Positions 9,741-17,498 of a stretch of 64,000 nucleotides of DNA are shown here, piece by piece. Under the pieces are notes generated by a model. That model was not told the origin of the DNA and made no database searches. It saw only the letters and a program-made list of their open reading frames with translations. Numbering within the stretch: the first letter of the stretch is position 1; every line of letters begins with the position of its first letter. The position numbers and the translations under genes were made by a program. The DNA comes from Paenibacillus sp. W2I17 (GTDB lineage Bacteria > Bacillota > Bacilli > Paenibacillales > Paenibacillaceae), in the NCBI RefSeq assembly GCF_030815985.1, contig NZ_JAUSXM010000001.1, forward strand, positions 6,262,001 to 6,326,000, written 5' to 3'.

Positions 9741-10382
9741 ATGAACGGTTTATTATTGACAAGTTATTATTTAGTTTATCGGAGTTCCTTTTTATATACG
9801 GGACTGGCCATACTGTTATCGGTCATCATTTTAACATTTGCAGATGCCTCTATGCACCGGTTAGTTGCACTGTTAAATATCTTGCTTATGGTGATGTCTG
9901 CCCTTGACGTAATCAAATTCGAGGGTAAGTCGGGTTATGATAAATATGTTCTTACTCTACCTGTCAGTAGAAGTACTATTGTACAAAGTCACTACCTCTT
10001 CTATTTTTTGGTGGTAATTTACGGAGTTATACTATCGTATAGCATCTTTTATATATATGATCTGGTGTCAGGCAAGCCGATCAATGAGATGTCCAATTCT
10101 ATCTTTTTTGGGATTTTCGCAGTTCTTCTCACTGGTGCAATAAATTTTCCACTGTACTACATCTTTGGTCCAGAAAAATCGGATTCCATTACATTGGGGA
10201 GTGTAGGTGGGGCGATATTGATTACGATTGTTTCACAAAGCTTGGTTGGTTATGTGGCATCATTCTTTAACCCGAACAATCCAGATCTACTTGCCCCGTT
10301 TATTTACTTAATATTTGGTGTTATTGTCTATATTGTATCTTTATGGTCTGCTATTCTAATATACCGAAGGAAAGAATTTTAA
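9741..10382 (+). CDS. ABC-2 type exporter permease
   Basis: A 213-residue membrane protein with six hydrophobic segments, matching the length of short ABC-2 permeases found with bacteriocin exporters. Its ATG follows the ATPase stop codon directly, with AAGGAGTAATG as ribosome binding site, so it is the partner of that ATPase. The LDVIKFEGKSGYDKYVLTLP loop and the PVSRSTIVQSHYLFY stretch resemble the YtrC/DrrB-like permeases of Firmicutes. Expected function is export of, or immunity to, the lanthipeptide made by the downstream genes. A hairpin follows before the synthetase gene, so the protease/transporter block and the synthetase/precursor block may be separate transcripts. Confidence 0.85.
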   Translation: MNGLLLTSYYLVYRSSFLYTGLAILLSVIILTFADASMHRLVALLNILLMVMSALDVIKFEGKSGYDKYVLTLPVSRSTIVQSHYLFYFLVVIYGVILSYSIFYIYDLVSGKPINEMSNSIFFGIFAVLLTGAINFPLYYIFGPEKSDSITLGSVGGAILITIVSQSLVGYVASFFNPNNPDLLAPFIYLIFGVIVYIVSLWSAILIYRRKEF

Positions 10383-10397
10383 GAATGACAAGTTTAT

Positions 10398-10433
10398 AAA
10401 ACAGGCTCAAAAATTTTTTTGAAGGCTGTTTTA
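10398..10433 (+). terminator. Probable terminator or attenuator after exporter genes
   Basis: AAAACAGGCTCAAAAA pairs imperfectly with TTTTTTTGAAGGCTGTTTT. The hairpin is AT-rich and ends in a short T-run, so partial read-through into the synthetase gene is plausible. Confidence 0.5.
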
Positions 10434-10506
10434 ATATGTAATTCGTCTAACAACGTTAATTATTTCGATAATAGAGTACGTTAAAGCTAAATCGGAGGGG
10501 TTATGT

Positions 10507-11946
10507 ATGGAAGGAAATATGCTATACAATCTATATTTAAAACCAAACTCGGAATATTACGGTAAATTGGAGAATGATGCAAAAAAGCAGAATAGGTATG
10601 AACTTGGTGACATTCCTGATACATATGCGGTTATCTCAGATCGTGAATCGGTTTGGAAGCACTATCATGTTAAAGGTTCACGACTTCCTGATCAGGGATG
10701 GAAAATTCATGTTACAGCGTTATTCGAAGAATCACAGAACCTGTTAGATCGGGTTTCTAAATTATGTATAGATGAGCGGATTGAGTTCAAGCACCTCAAG
10801 GATAGACAAAGTTTTATCAAAACGAATTCGAAGAATGCCAATCGTGCTTCTTCGGGGAAGTTTATAACAATATACCCTGTGAATAACAATGTCTTTGTAA
10901 AATTGTTAGACATGTTATGTCTGGCAACCCAAGGGTTTAAGAAAGGCGCGTATATACTTAGTGATAAGAGATGGAAAAATAGTAATGTATTTTACAGATA
11001 TGGTGGATTCAGGAGTATATATAATGAATATGGAGAACATTGTATTAAGGATGGACAAGGTAATCTAGTTAAAGATGAGAGAACGCCTTTTTATCAGGTT
11101 CCTGATTTTGTGAAAGATTTTGATGATTATCTGAATTCACTAAATTATTCTGATGATCTGGAAACTAAAGGGGATGGCAATTTAGAGCGATATGAGATTG
11201 AAAGTGCACTTAGCTATAGTAATGCGGGTGGGGTATACCGTGCGACTCGAAAGAAAGATAACCTGAATGTGATTATCAAGGAAGCCAGGCCAAATGCTGG
11301 TTTGGACGGTTCAGCTCATGACTCCTTATCGAGACAGATAAAGGAATATGATGCTTTAGCGAAGCTTAAAGATGTAACGGGCGTTGTAAGTTTAATAGAG
11401 TATTTTCAAGAATGGGAGCACTACTTTTTGGTGGAGGAATTCATTGAAGGGGGAGACTTAAGGCAGTGGCTCGCTCAACACTTTCCATTCTTTAGAGACG
11501 ATGAGCGTATGCGTAATCATGCCGCAAATGTTAAAAAGGTATTGTTGCAACTTTTTACACTGATAGATCAGATGCATAAGAAAGGAATAGCCATGGGTGA
11601 TTTTCAGCCAGCGAATATAATGGTGGCTGATGACTTAACCGTGAGGCTAATTGATTTTGAAACAGCTATGCATGTAACCTCCAAAGACAAACCCACTATG
11701 ATGACCATCGGATTCGCATCCCAGGAAATGAAGATCAGTGGAGCGAGAGATTGGTTTGGATTAAAGAAATTAACAAAGTATCTGGCTCTTCCAGTGTTAT
11801 CTTCGGAAGTTTTAGATGAGTACCTACAATACAATCATTTCAGATGGATAAAAGAGATTTATGAAGACTCATTTTACCAATTTATTGTAGATTTACAGGA
11901 GAAATGTGACCGAAAAAATAAGAAATTACCAAGAGTATTTTCCTAA
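10507..11946 (+). CDS. Class III lanthipeptide synthetase, lyase-kinase part (LanKC N-terminal)
   Basis: The N-terminal two-thirds of a LanKC enzyme, which phosphorylates Ser/Thr in the precursor core and eliminates the phosphate. Residues 1 to about 215 correspond to the phosphoSer/Thr lyase domain and about 227-479 to a protein-kinase-like domain. The kinase motifs are visible: glycine-rich YSNAGGVYRA, ATP-anchoring Lys in VIIKEARP, catalytic loop MGDFQPANIM, and a DFE metal motif in LIDFETAM. LanKC proteins normally also carry the cyclase domain in the same chain (about 850-900 residues), but here the frame stops after the kinase and the cyclase begins in an overlapping frame. GGAGGGG precedes the ATG at 10507. 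Confidence 0.9.
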   Translation: MEGNMLYNLYLKPNSEYYGKLENDAKKQNRYELGDIPDTYAVISDRESVWKHYHVKGSRLPDQGWKIHVTALFEESQNLLDRVSKLCIDERIEFKHLKDRQSFIKTNSKNANRASSGKFITIYPVNNNVFVKLLDMLCLATQGFKKGAYILSDKRWKNSNVFYRYGGFRSIYNEYGEHCIKDGQGNLVKDERTPFYQVPDFVKDFDDYLNSLNYSDDLETKGDGNLERYEIESALSYSNAGGVYRATRKKDNLNVIIKEARPNAGLDGSAHDSLSRQIKEYDALAKLKDVTGVVSLIEYFQEWEHYFLVEEFIEGGDLRQWLAQHFPFFRDDERMRNHAANVKKVLLQLFTLIDQMHKKGIAMGDFQPANIMVADDLTVRLIDFETAMHVTSKDKPTMMTIGFASQEMKISGARDWFGLKKLTKYLALPVLSSEVLDEYLQYNHFRWIKEIYEDSFYQFIVDLQEKCDRKNKKLPRVFS

Positions 11947-13120
11947 AGAAATGGTCCTTTCTGATAAAACAAGTGACTTTAACATCTCCTCAATCACGAA
12001 GAAATTAATAGAGGGCATGCAGGATAATTTAACAAATGATGAAAGATTTGTTCATGGAGATATCCGCCAGTTTGAGATGAATGGGGGTAAATTCAACTTT
12101 TTAACTGGTGGGACTGGTGCTGCTTTTACACTTATCAAAAATAATACGAACTCTCTAGAAGTCGATAAGTGGATCCAAGACTTTTTGTTAGGAAATTTAA
12201 ATACTATTGAAGCCAATGGTATGTTTGATGGGAAAACAGGGATATTGGCTTTATTGTATGAAACAGGTTATGAGGCAGTTGTCTTAAATGAATTGAAGAA
12301 CATAAGAGCTAATATGAACGAATCCAATATTTCTTTGCGCTCAGGTCTTTCAGGAATAGGACTGTTCGTCATCAGTTTATATATCGAGACAGAAAACGAT
12401 GAATATTTACAGTTTGCGAAGGAAATTGAAGAGTCAATTGAAAGAAATCGAAATAACGATGCGCGGTTTAGCACGAATGATTGGATGGCAGTAGGGATAG
12501 GAGTAATTGATGGGTTATCAGGTGTCTCTCTCTTTTATTCCGCCATGTATTCCATCACGGATGATAAACAGTATTTGGAGAGAGCTAGACAATTAATAAA
12601 GGAGGATCTAGAAAAAACAATATTTGATGAGGTAACCGGCTCCCTACAAACATTGGATAATCGAAATCGTCAATTGCCCTATCTTTCAGGAGGGTCGATT
12701 GGAATTGGAATTGCAATATGGTTTCTAAATCATGTAAGTGGAGAAGAGGCTTATCAAGAAGAAATCAATGCGATTACAAAGTTGTCACAGATCTGTTCCA
12801 CTATTAGTGGTGGGTTGTTCGATGGGGCAGGAAGCTTCCTTTTAATTCCTTCTTTGATGAAAAATAACGGGGATCGTGAAGTAATTATTAAAGAGGTATT
12901 GAGCCTGCTTAATTTATTCTTAATTGATAAAAATGGATATTATGTATACCCGGGTCAATTCTCATATAGGCTAGCGGATGATGTGTATACAGGTAGCTCG
13001 GGAATAATACTGGCATTGATGGGGATCGTCAAAGATAACCCGCTCTATTGGTTGCCACTAGTCAATTCAGATGAATTTCTGACAAGAACTAAAGCTCACG
13101 ATGTTTCAGTAACGAGTTAA
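11906..13120 (+). CDS. Class III lanthipeptide synthetase, LanC-like cyclase part
   Basis: A LanC-like alpha/alpha toroid of about 404 residues that would cyclise dehydrated residues onto Cys. Glycine-rich repeats typical of LanC are present (FLTGGTGAAFTL, LSGGSIGIGIA, YTGSSGIILAL). The Cys, Cys-His zinc ligands of class I, II and IV cyclases are replaced, as is normal for class III. The frame opens with GTG 11906 after AGGAGA and overlaps the kinase frame by 41 bases. It could be a genuine split subunit. Alternatively, deleting one A from the A6 run at 11912-11917 would fuse the two parts into a standard LanKC of roughly 875 residues. Total length and domain order fit the fused form. Confidence 0.88.
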   Translation: MTEKIRNYQEYFPKEMVLSDKTSDFNISSITKKLIEGMQDNLTNDERFVHGDIRQFEMNGGKFNFLTGGTGAAFTLIKNNTNSLEVDKWIQDFLLGNLNTIEANGMFDGKTGILALLYETGYEAVVLNELKNIRANMNESNISLRSGLSGIGLFVISLYIETENDEYLQFAKEIEESIERNRNNDARFSTNDWMAVGIGVIDGLSGVSLFYSAMYSITDDKQYLERARQLIKEDLEKTIFDEVTGSLQTLDNRNRQLPYLSGGSIGIGIAIWFLNHVSGEEAYQEEINAITKLSQICSTISGGLFDGAGSFLLIPSLMKNNGDREVIIKEVLSLLNLFLIDKNGYYVYPGQFSYRLADDVYTGSSGIILALMGIVKDNPLYWLPLVNSDEFLTRTKAHDVSVTS

Positions 13121-13185
13121 TAAAAATTAGTTGAGAAATATATGGGTATATTGTTGAACATAAATTTTAGGAGGAGGTGAAAACA

Positions 13186-13311
13186 ATGAATGCAGTGTTG
13201 GAATTGCAGAAATTATCCAATAACAAAGAGGGCAAAGGTCATGCCGTGGAAGCAACAGTAACAACAATTACAGTAACCATTTTTCTTTCAACATTAAGTA
13301 ATCATTGCTAA
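13186..13311 (+). CDS. Lanthipeptide precursor LanA1
   Basis: A 41-residue class III precursor peptide, too short for routine ORF calling. The leader has the class III recognition motif LELQKL at residues 5-10. The charged stretch NNKEGKG is followed by a Thr-rich core. The C-terminus reads S35-T-L-S38-N-H-C41, the SxxSxxC pattern from which labionin or methyllabionin-type rings form. GGAGGAGGTGAAAA lies just before the ATG. It diverges from the two following copies in the core (Ile for Trp, His for Ser near the end), so at least two different products are possible. Confidence 0.9.
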   Translation: MNAVLELQKLSNNKEGKGHAVEATVTTITVTIFLSTLSNHC

Positions 13312-13347
13312 AAAGTGAGTATCATTCCGGAAAAGGAGGTGAAAACA

Positions 13348-13476
13348 ATGAATGCAGTATTGGAATTGCAAAAATTAGCAAAAGACAAAGAAGGTAAAGG
13401 CCAAGCTGTGGATGGAACAATTACAACCACATGGACTGTAACTACGTTCCTTTCAACAATCAGTAACAGCTGTTAA
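13348..13476 (+). CDS. Lanthipeptide precursor LanA2
   Basis: A 42-residue class III precursor with leader motif LELQKL at 5-10, a lysine-rich linker KDKEGKG, a Thr-rich core with one Trp at 29, and the ring-forming sequence S36-T-I-S39-N-S-C42 at the C-terminus. AAAAGGAGGTGAAAAC supplies a very strong ribosome binding site. The encoded protein is identical to LanA3. Only the terminal Cys is available, so a single ring is expected, with the upstream Thr residues available for dehydration. Confidence 0.92.
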   Translation: MNAVLELQKLAKDKEGKGQAVDGTITTTWTVTTFLSTISNSC

Positions 13477-13512
13477 AAGTATGATTTCCACTTAGAAAAG
13501 GAGGTGAAAGCA

Positions 13513-13641
13513 ATGAATGCAGTATTGGAATTGCAAAAATTAGCAAAAGACAAAGAAGGTAAAGGCCAAGCCGTGGATGGAACAATTACAACCACATGGA
13601 CTGTAACTACGTTCCTTTCAACAATCAGTAACAGCTGTTAA
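13513..13641 (+). CDS. Lanthipeptide precursor LanA3
   Basis: A 42-residue peptide identical in amino acid sequence to LanA2. The gene differs from lanA2 by one silent change (GCT to GCC). The same LELQKL leader motif and SxxSxxC terminus are present. It is the last precursor before a strong hairpin, so the three lanA genes end a transcription unit. Confidence 0.92.
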   Translation: MNAVLELQKLAKDKEGKGQAVDGTITTTWTVTTFLSTISNSC

Positions 13642-13697
13642 AAAATCTATGAAATAGAACTGCAAAAAACGCGCCATTTTACTAACTTCAATAACTG

Positions 13698-13742
13698 GTT
13701 GCTTAGCTGATTTTAGCTGATCTTCAGCTAAGCAACGCATTA
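13698..13742 (+). terminator. Terminator hairpin after lanA genes
   Basis: GTTGCTTAGCTGA pairs perfectly with TCAGCTAAGCAAC across a 13-base loop, giving a 13-bp stem, followed by GCATTATTTT. The T-run is interrupted, so some read-through to the methyltransferase gene is possible. Confidence 0.75.
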
Positions 13743-13787
13743 TTTTAGATACAAACCAACCAATAAAAATTCAATAGAGGTGAAAAA

Positions 13788-14621
13788 ATGGAGAAATTAC
13801 TGGATATAGCTAAAATTCCCGAGCCATTTGAGGAAGGATCAGTACAAATCTGGCTTGACTCAAACCGTGCTGACTTTGTTTTGAAAGCTCATTTTGATGA
13901 AAATATTCCTGGTGGAAGCAAGGGGAACGATTTTATTGATGAAACTGTTAATTTTATTAGCGAAATTGCACCGTTGACGAAGTATAAAAAGATCATTGAT
14001 TTAGGTTGTGGCCCAGGCCTGTATTCCCAAAGTTTAGCTGCTAGGGGATATGAGGTTGTTGGTGTGGATTTTAATGAAAAATCAATTGAATACGCAGTTC
14101 ACGAAGCCCAAAAAAAGGGTTTAATAATAGATTACAGAATCGAAGATATGACTAACATTGAGATTGAACAGGAGTTTGATCTTGCTCTACTAATCTATGA
14201 AATCTATAGTGTCTTTAATCCGGAAAACAGAAGAAAAATACTTAGCAATATCCATCGTGGTTTAAAGTCCGGAGGATTAGTTCTATTAGATGTGTTATCG
14301 GAGAATAGTTACGAAAAATTTGAGCAAAATTTTATGTGGGGTTTAACTAGAAAAGATAATCCATTTTCGGATAAAAAACATTTATCTTTATTTGCTTCAA
14401 TAAAATACCCTGATCATGTGACTTTGTCAAAAAATGTTCTCGTTTTTGGAGATGGTGAGCTAGTTAATTATCATTACTGGAATCAACATTTTACGATTGA
14501 AAGTCTGGAAAAAGAAGTGAATGATGCCGGATTTACTCTCGAAAAAATATACGCAGATGTGAATGGCGGAGAGTATCAAGCGGAGGGTGAGTCTTTCGCG
14601 GCGGTTTTAAAGAAGAAATAA
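13788..14621 (+). CDS. Class I SAM-dependent methyltransferase
   Basis: A 277-residue methyltransferase with motif I IIDLGCGPGLYSQSLA near residue 68, the acidic end of strand 2 in VVGVDF, and a DLALLIYEIYSVF motif IV region. A C-terminal substrate-binding part of about 120 residues follows. AGAGGTGAAAAA precedes the ATG. It lies 146 bp after lanA3, beyond a hairpin, and has the same AT-rich composition as the lanthipeptide genes. The class III lanthipeptide andalusicin is N-terminally dimethylated by a clustered methyltransferase, so a tailoring role is a reasonable inference. The sequence does not prove the substrate, and small-molecule methylation is also possible. Confidence 0.85.
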   Translation: MEKLLDIAKIPEPFEEGSVQIWLDSNRADFVLKAHFDENIPGGSKGNDFIDETVNFISEIAPLTKYKKIIDLGCGPGLYSQSLAARGYEVVGVDFNEKSIEYAVHEAQKKGLIIDYRIEDMTNIEIEQEFDLALLIYEIYSVFNPENRRKILSNIHRGLKSGGLVLLDVLSENSYEKFEQNFMWGLTRKDNPFSDKKHLSLFASIKYPDHVTLSKNVLVFGDGELVNYHYWNQHFTIESLEKEVNDAGFTLEKIYADVNGGEYQAEGESFAAVLKKK

Positions 14622-14699
14622 GGATTATGACCCGCCACCGACAGTTTTCACATTAAATGCTTTGTCTCGAACGTCCTCTCTCTCCAGTCATGCATGGAA

Positions 14700-14825
14700 T
14701 TACCCCGGTTCTTTACTTTTCGGTTCATGCTGCGGATCCTCTGCTTACTCTCTCGATCAACGCGAGAGGATTCCGTTATTTTCTGGAGAGACTTATGATG
14801 TGAAAAATCATTCGGAGCAGTATAC
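14700..14825 (-). pseudogene. alkD 3'-end remnant, inverted
   Basis: Read on the minus strand, this encodes a fragment with SLQKITESSRVDRESKQRI, matching ALQKITESYRVDQESKQII at the C-terminus of the AlkD protein at 4.7 kb. DNA identity is also high across this part. There is no start, no upstream domain and no ribosome binding site, so it is a relic. Its orientation is opposite to the intact alkD. Confidence 0.8.
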
Positions 14826-14940
14826 TTCAGATTATCCATATCACTTCATGTTTATCATCATAAAGCCTGGAGATAGTCCAAGCAAGCGTCATATTTACAT
14901 AATAAATTTTGTATGCTATTAGAGCGTTTACTTAAGCGAC

Positions 14941-14991
14941 CAGCACATTGAAGGCATGACGGATGAAAGGCATGCGCGGTTTGGTTTTTAA
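14941..14991 (+). pseudogene. ogt 3'-end remnant, direct orientation
   Basis: These 51 bases align without gaps to 5251-5301, the last codons of ogt, with 41 identical positions by my count. They end with the same stop codon; the encoded tail HARFGF replaces HARFHF. No other part of ogt remains. Together with the alkD relic just upstream, it marks the right side of the AT-rich island. Confidence 0.75.
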
Positions 14992-15236
14992 TGAGATTGG
15001 ATGAATGTATAGACAGATGGATGGAAAATAAATCTCTGATAGGAGATTGAACGCGTAGGACAGGCACTGGATTGTGTCTGTTTTTTGGCATTCTTTGATC
15101 CGTAGCGAGCCAAACGTTCCGCATATGGAACACCAACCTTTTACGTATTTTTGCCCGGTGAAACCGTATGGTACCATGGATCATAGATCAATCGGTATCC
15201 GGGGGGCGTAATGCCGGGTAAGAAAAGAGGGATGAC
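14992..15236. other. Intergenic region before amidohydrolase
   Basis: No supported gene. On the minus strand an unanchored frame contains YVKGWCSICGTFG, which looks like a zinc-ribbon fragment (EF-G-binding protein C-terminus is one possibility). It lacks a start signal and upstream domain, so it may be another relic. Confidence 0.3.
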
Positions 15237-16466
15237 ATGATGAAACAGGCTTATTGGTTAACAAACGTGACTGTGGAGCGGGGTTATGTTCGGGAGGGGG
15301 AACAGGTGACGGGGACACGGACAAGCCCCGCTCATCTGCGGATTAAAGATGGAGTGATCGCGGAGATTGTGGAAGGAAACAACCCGCTGTCTAGCGATCT
15401 ACCACAAGTAGATAGCAAGGGACTTCTGCTGTTACCTTCGTTCGAGGAGGCACATATTCATCTGGATAAAACCTACTACGATGGGCCGTGGACAGCCGTT
15501 AAACGTATCTCCAGTATTTTCGAACGTATTGAAGAAGAGAAGGTTCTGTTGCCCAAGCTGCTACCAGATGCCAAGCGTCAAGCGGAGAGTATTCTGACCT
15601 TGATTCAGGGGTACGGCTCCACTCATGTACGTAGTCATTGCAATATTGAACCCGTCAGTGGCTTGAAAAGACTGGAAGCGACGCGGCAGGCTCTGGAATC
15701 ATTTTCGGGCAAAATCTCTTCGGAGATCGTGGCTTTCCCGCAGCATGGACTGCTTCGCTCCCATTCAGTGGAGCTTATGGGCCAAGCGATGAAGGAAGGT
15801 GCAACGCATGTGGGCGGACTTGATCCTCATACGGTGGACGAACAGATTGAGAAATCACTGAACGCCATGGTTGAACTGGCTGTTCAGCACCAGGCGGGCA
15901 TCGATATTCATCTGCATGATGGCGGGCAGGCCGGCAAACAAACGCTGCTGGAACTCGCAAATCTGACCGAAGCAGCAGGGCTTCAGGGTAAAGTTACGGT
16001 AAGTCATGCGTTCTGGTTCGCCCGCGCAGAGCACCAGGAAGCAGAAGACATGGCGCAGCGAATGGCCTCGCTTGGGATGAGCATTGCTTCCACGGTGCCT
16101 ATTGGCAGAACTATGATGCCTCTTCCCATGCTCCACCGTATGGGTGTGAACGTGAAGCTGGCCACAGACAGCCTGACGGATCATTGGTCTCCTTTTGGCA
16201 ATGGGGATCTGCTTGAGAAAGCGGGGCGCTTTGCAGAACTGTATGGATACAGTGACGAACTGTCCTTGTCTCAATCTTTGGCATGGGTAACAGGCGGTAT
16301 TACACCGCTGGATTCACAAGGGGAACAAGTCTGGCCGAAGGTAGGCGACACCGCGAGTTTTGTATTGGTGCATGCGAGTTGTTCGGCGGAAGCCGTTGCG
16401 CGGCGATCTGCGCGGCAGGCCGTATGGTACAAGGGGCAATTGGTCAGCGGATCAACAGCGGATTGA
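15237..16466 (+). CDS. Amidohydrolase family protein, cytosine deaminase-like
   Basis: A 409-residue metal-dependent hydrolase of the CodA-like branch of the amidohydrolase superfamily. It is expected to deaminate or hydrolyse a heterocyclic substrate in the cytoplasm. Metal and catalytic residues are visible in order: EEAHIHLDK (HxH pair), VRSHCNIE, GIDIHLHDGG, VSHAFW and the late Asp in ATDSLTDHW. These match the cytosine deaminase arrangement. The ATG ATG start follows AAAAGAGGGATGAC. Base composition returns to the higher GC of the flanking chromosome here. It stands alone, with a hairpin directly after it. Cytosine itself is not certain as substrate. Confidence 0.85.
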   Translation: MMKQAYWLTNVTVERGYVREGEQVTGTRTSPAHLRIKDGVIAEIVEGNNPLSSDLPQVDSKGLLLLPSFEEAHIHLDKTYYDGPWTAVKRISSIFERIEEEKVLLPKLLPDAKRQAESILTLIQGYGSTHVRSHCNIEPVSGLKRLEATRQALESFSGKISSEIVAFPQHGLLRSHSVELMGQAMKEGATHVGGLDPHTVDEQIEKSLNAMVELAVQHQAGIDIHLHDGGQAGKQTLLELANLTEAAGLQGKVTVSHAFWFARAEHQEAEDMAQRMASLGMSIASTVPIGRTMMPLPMLHRMGVNVKLATDSLTDHWSPFGNGDLLEKAGRFAELYGYSDELSLSQSLAWVTGGITPLDSQGEQVWPKVGDTASFVLVHASCSAEAVARRSARQAVWYKGQLVSGSTAD

Positions 16467-16486
16467 GGAAAATAGAGCGGGTGCAG

Positions 16487-16508
16487 CCACGGGAAACCGT
16501 GGTTTTTT
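16487..16508 (+). terminator. Rho-independent terminator after amidohydrolase
   Basis: CCACGG and CCGTGG pair around GGAAA or GAAA and are followed by TTTTTT. Confidence 0.85.
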
Positions 16509-16594
16509 GGCATGGGAGAAAAAGAGGAAAGAACTGTTCGCATATACCACATTTTGGGTTATGATGGACGTAGTTAATGAAGGGAGTAATTCAA

Positions 16595-16999
16595 ATGAAG
16601 ATTGAGTATGCAACGGAAGCTGACTATGACTATATCATTGAAAGAGATCGGCATATCCATCAGCCACTTGTGAAAACGAAGATTAGTGAGAAAGAAATAT
16701 TCATCCTATGGGACGAGGGAACAAGAGTTGGATGGATGAGGTACGGGTACTTTTGGGACAACCTTCCCTTCATGAATATGATCTGGATTGATGAACCCTA
16801 TCGAAACGGCGGACATGGCAAAAAAGTGGTGCATCACTGGGAAAATCTAATGAAGCAACAAGGCTTTGATACGGTGATGACTTCAACGCAATCAGACGAA
16901 CATGCCCAACATTTCTATCGAAAGCTGGGGTATGTTGATGCAGGGGCTCTGTTGCTGGATACACAACCTTTGGAGATTATATTGATCAAGAAAATTTAG
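16595..16999 (+). CDS. GNAT family N-acetyltransferase
   Basis: A GNAT-fold acyltransferase of 134 residues with the acetyl-CoA loop YRNGGHGKKVVHHWE and the C-terminal motif HAQHFYRKLGYVDAGAL. I start it at ATG 16595, because GAAGGGAG lies at the right distance upstream; an ATG at 16577 would place this signal inside the gene. The substrate is unknown. It is the first of three consecutive GNAT genes on the same strand. Confidence 0.85.
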   Translation: MKIEYATEADYDYIIERDRHIHQPLVKTKISEKEIFILWDEGTRVGWMRYGYFWDNLPFMNMIWIDEPYRNGGHGKKVVHHWENLMKQQGFDTVMTSTQSDEHAQHFYRKLGYVDAGALLLDTQPLEIILIKKI

Positions 17000-17025
17000 T
17001 GAGTTAGCTGCAAGGAGAGATGATT

Positions 17026-17481
17026 GTGGATATAGAGCAAGTGACGTTACAACCCATAACCAAAGAAAATGAACTCGAGTGCATCCACCTTAAACCACGG
17101 GAAGATCAGATAGATCTGGTCGCAAGCAATGCGGATTCATTGATTCATGCAACGAAGGAGATTACGTCCAAGCCATACGGTATTTTGGCAGATGATCAAA
17201 TGGTCGGTTTTATTTTATTTGATAACGAGATCTACAATGATGGGTATTACTGGATTCTGCGCTTCATGATTGATGAGAAGTACCAGGGGAAGGGTTACGG
17301 CAAACTTGCTATTCAAGAAGTGGTTCGTATGTTGCAAGAGAGAAGTGACTGCCAGCAAATCAGGGTATCCCATGTTCCACATAACATTGCGGCAAATGTG
17401 CTGTACAAGCGTTGCGGGTTTCAAGAAACGGGAGAGTTTGAAGACAATGGTGATATCATTTTAAGTTATCAAGTGAGGTAA
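17026..17481 (+). CDS. GNAT family N-acetyltransferase, BltD-like
   Basis: A 151-residue GNAT resembling Bacillus polyamine acetyltransferases of the BltD/PaiA type: LQPITKENELECIHLKPRE at the N-terminus, the CoA-binding loop YQGKGYGKLAIQEVV, and ANVLYKRCGFQETGEFE near the C-terminus. AAGGAG at 17012 favours GTG 17026; the ATG at 17020 is too close to it. Polyamine acetylation is inference from family resemblance. Confidence 0.85.
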   Translation: MDIEQVTLQPITKENELECIHLKPREDQIDLVASNADSLIHATKEITSKPYGILADDQMVGFILFDNEIYNDGYYWILRFMIDEKYQGKGYGKLAIQEVVRMLQERSDCQQIRVSHVPHNIAANVLYKRCGFQETGEFEDNGDIILSYQVR

Positions 17482-17498
17482 CAGGGAGGGGGAGCTTG

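Larger units (their letters stand above)
13330..13641 (+). repeat. Tandem duplication of the lanA2/lanA3 unit
   Basis: Bases 13330-13476 and 13495-13641 are 147-bp units that include the ribosome binding site and the whole gene, and differ at two positions that I can find. The duplication is recent. lanA1 shares the same layout but has diverged. Confidence 0.9.

Noticed and set aside
13330..13641. CRISPR-like or satellite repeat
   Set aside because: The repeat units are complete lanA genes with ribosome binding sites and a coding constraint (silent difference), so this is gene duplication.
14648..14839. Small gene on the minus strand in the gap after the methyltransferase
   Set aside because: It has no ribosome binding site, and its sequence is a decayed fragment of the alkD 3' end, so it was listed as a relic.
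15000..15177. Zinc-ribbon protein on the minus strand before the amidohydrolase gene
   Set aside because: Only one CxxC segment is visible, with no start signal or supporting domain; too little to call a gene.
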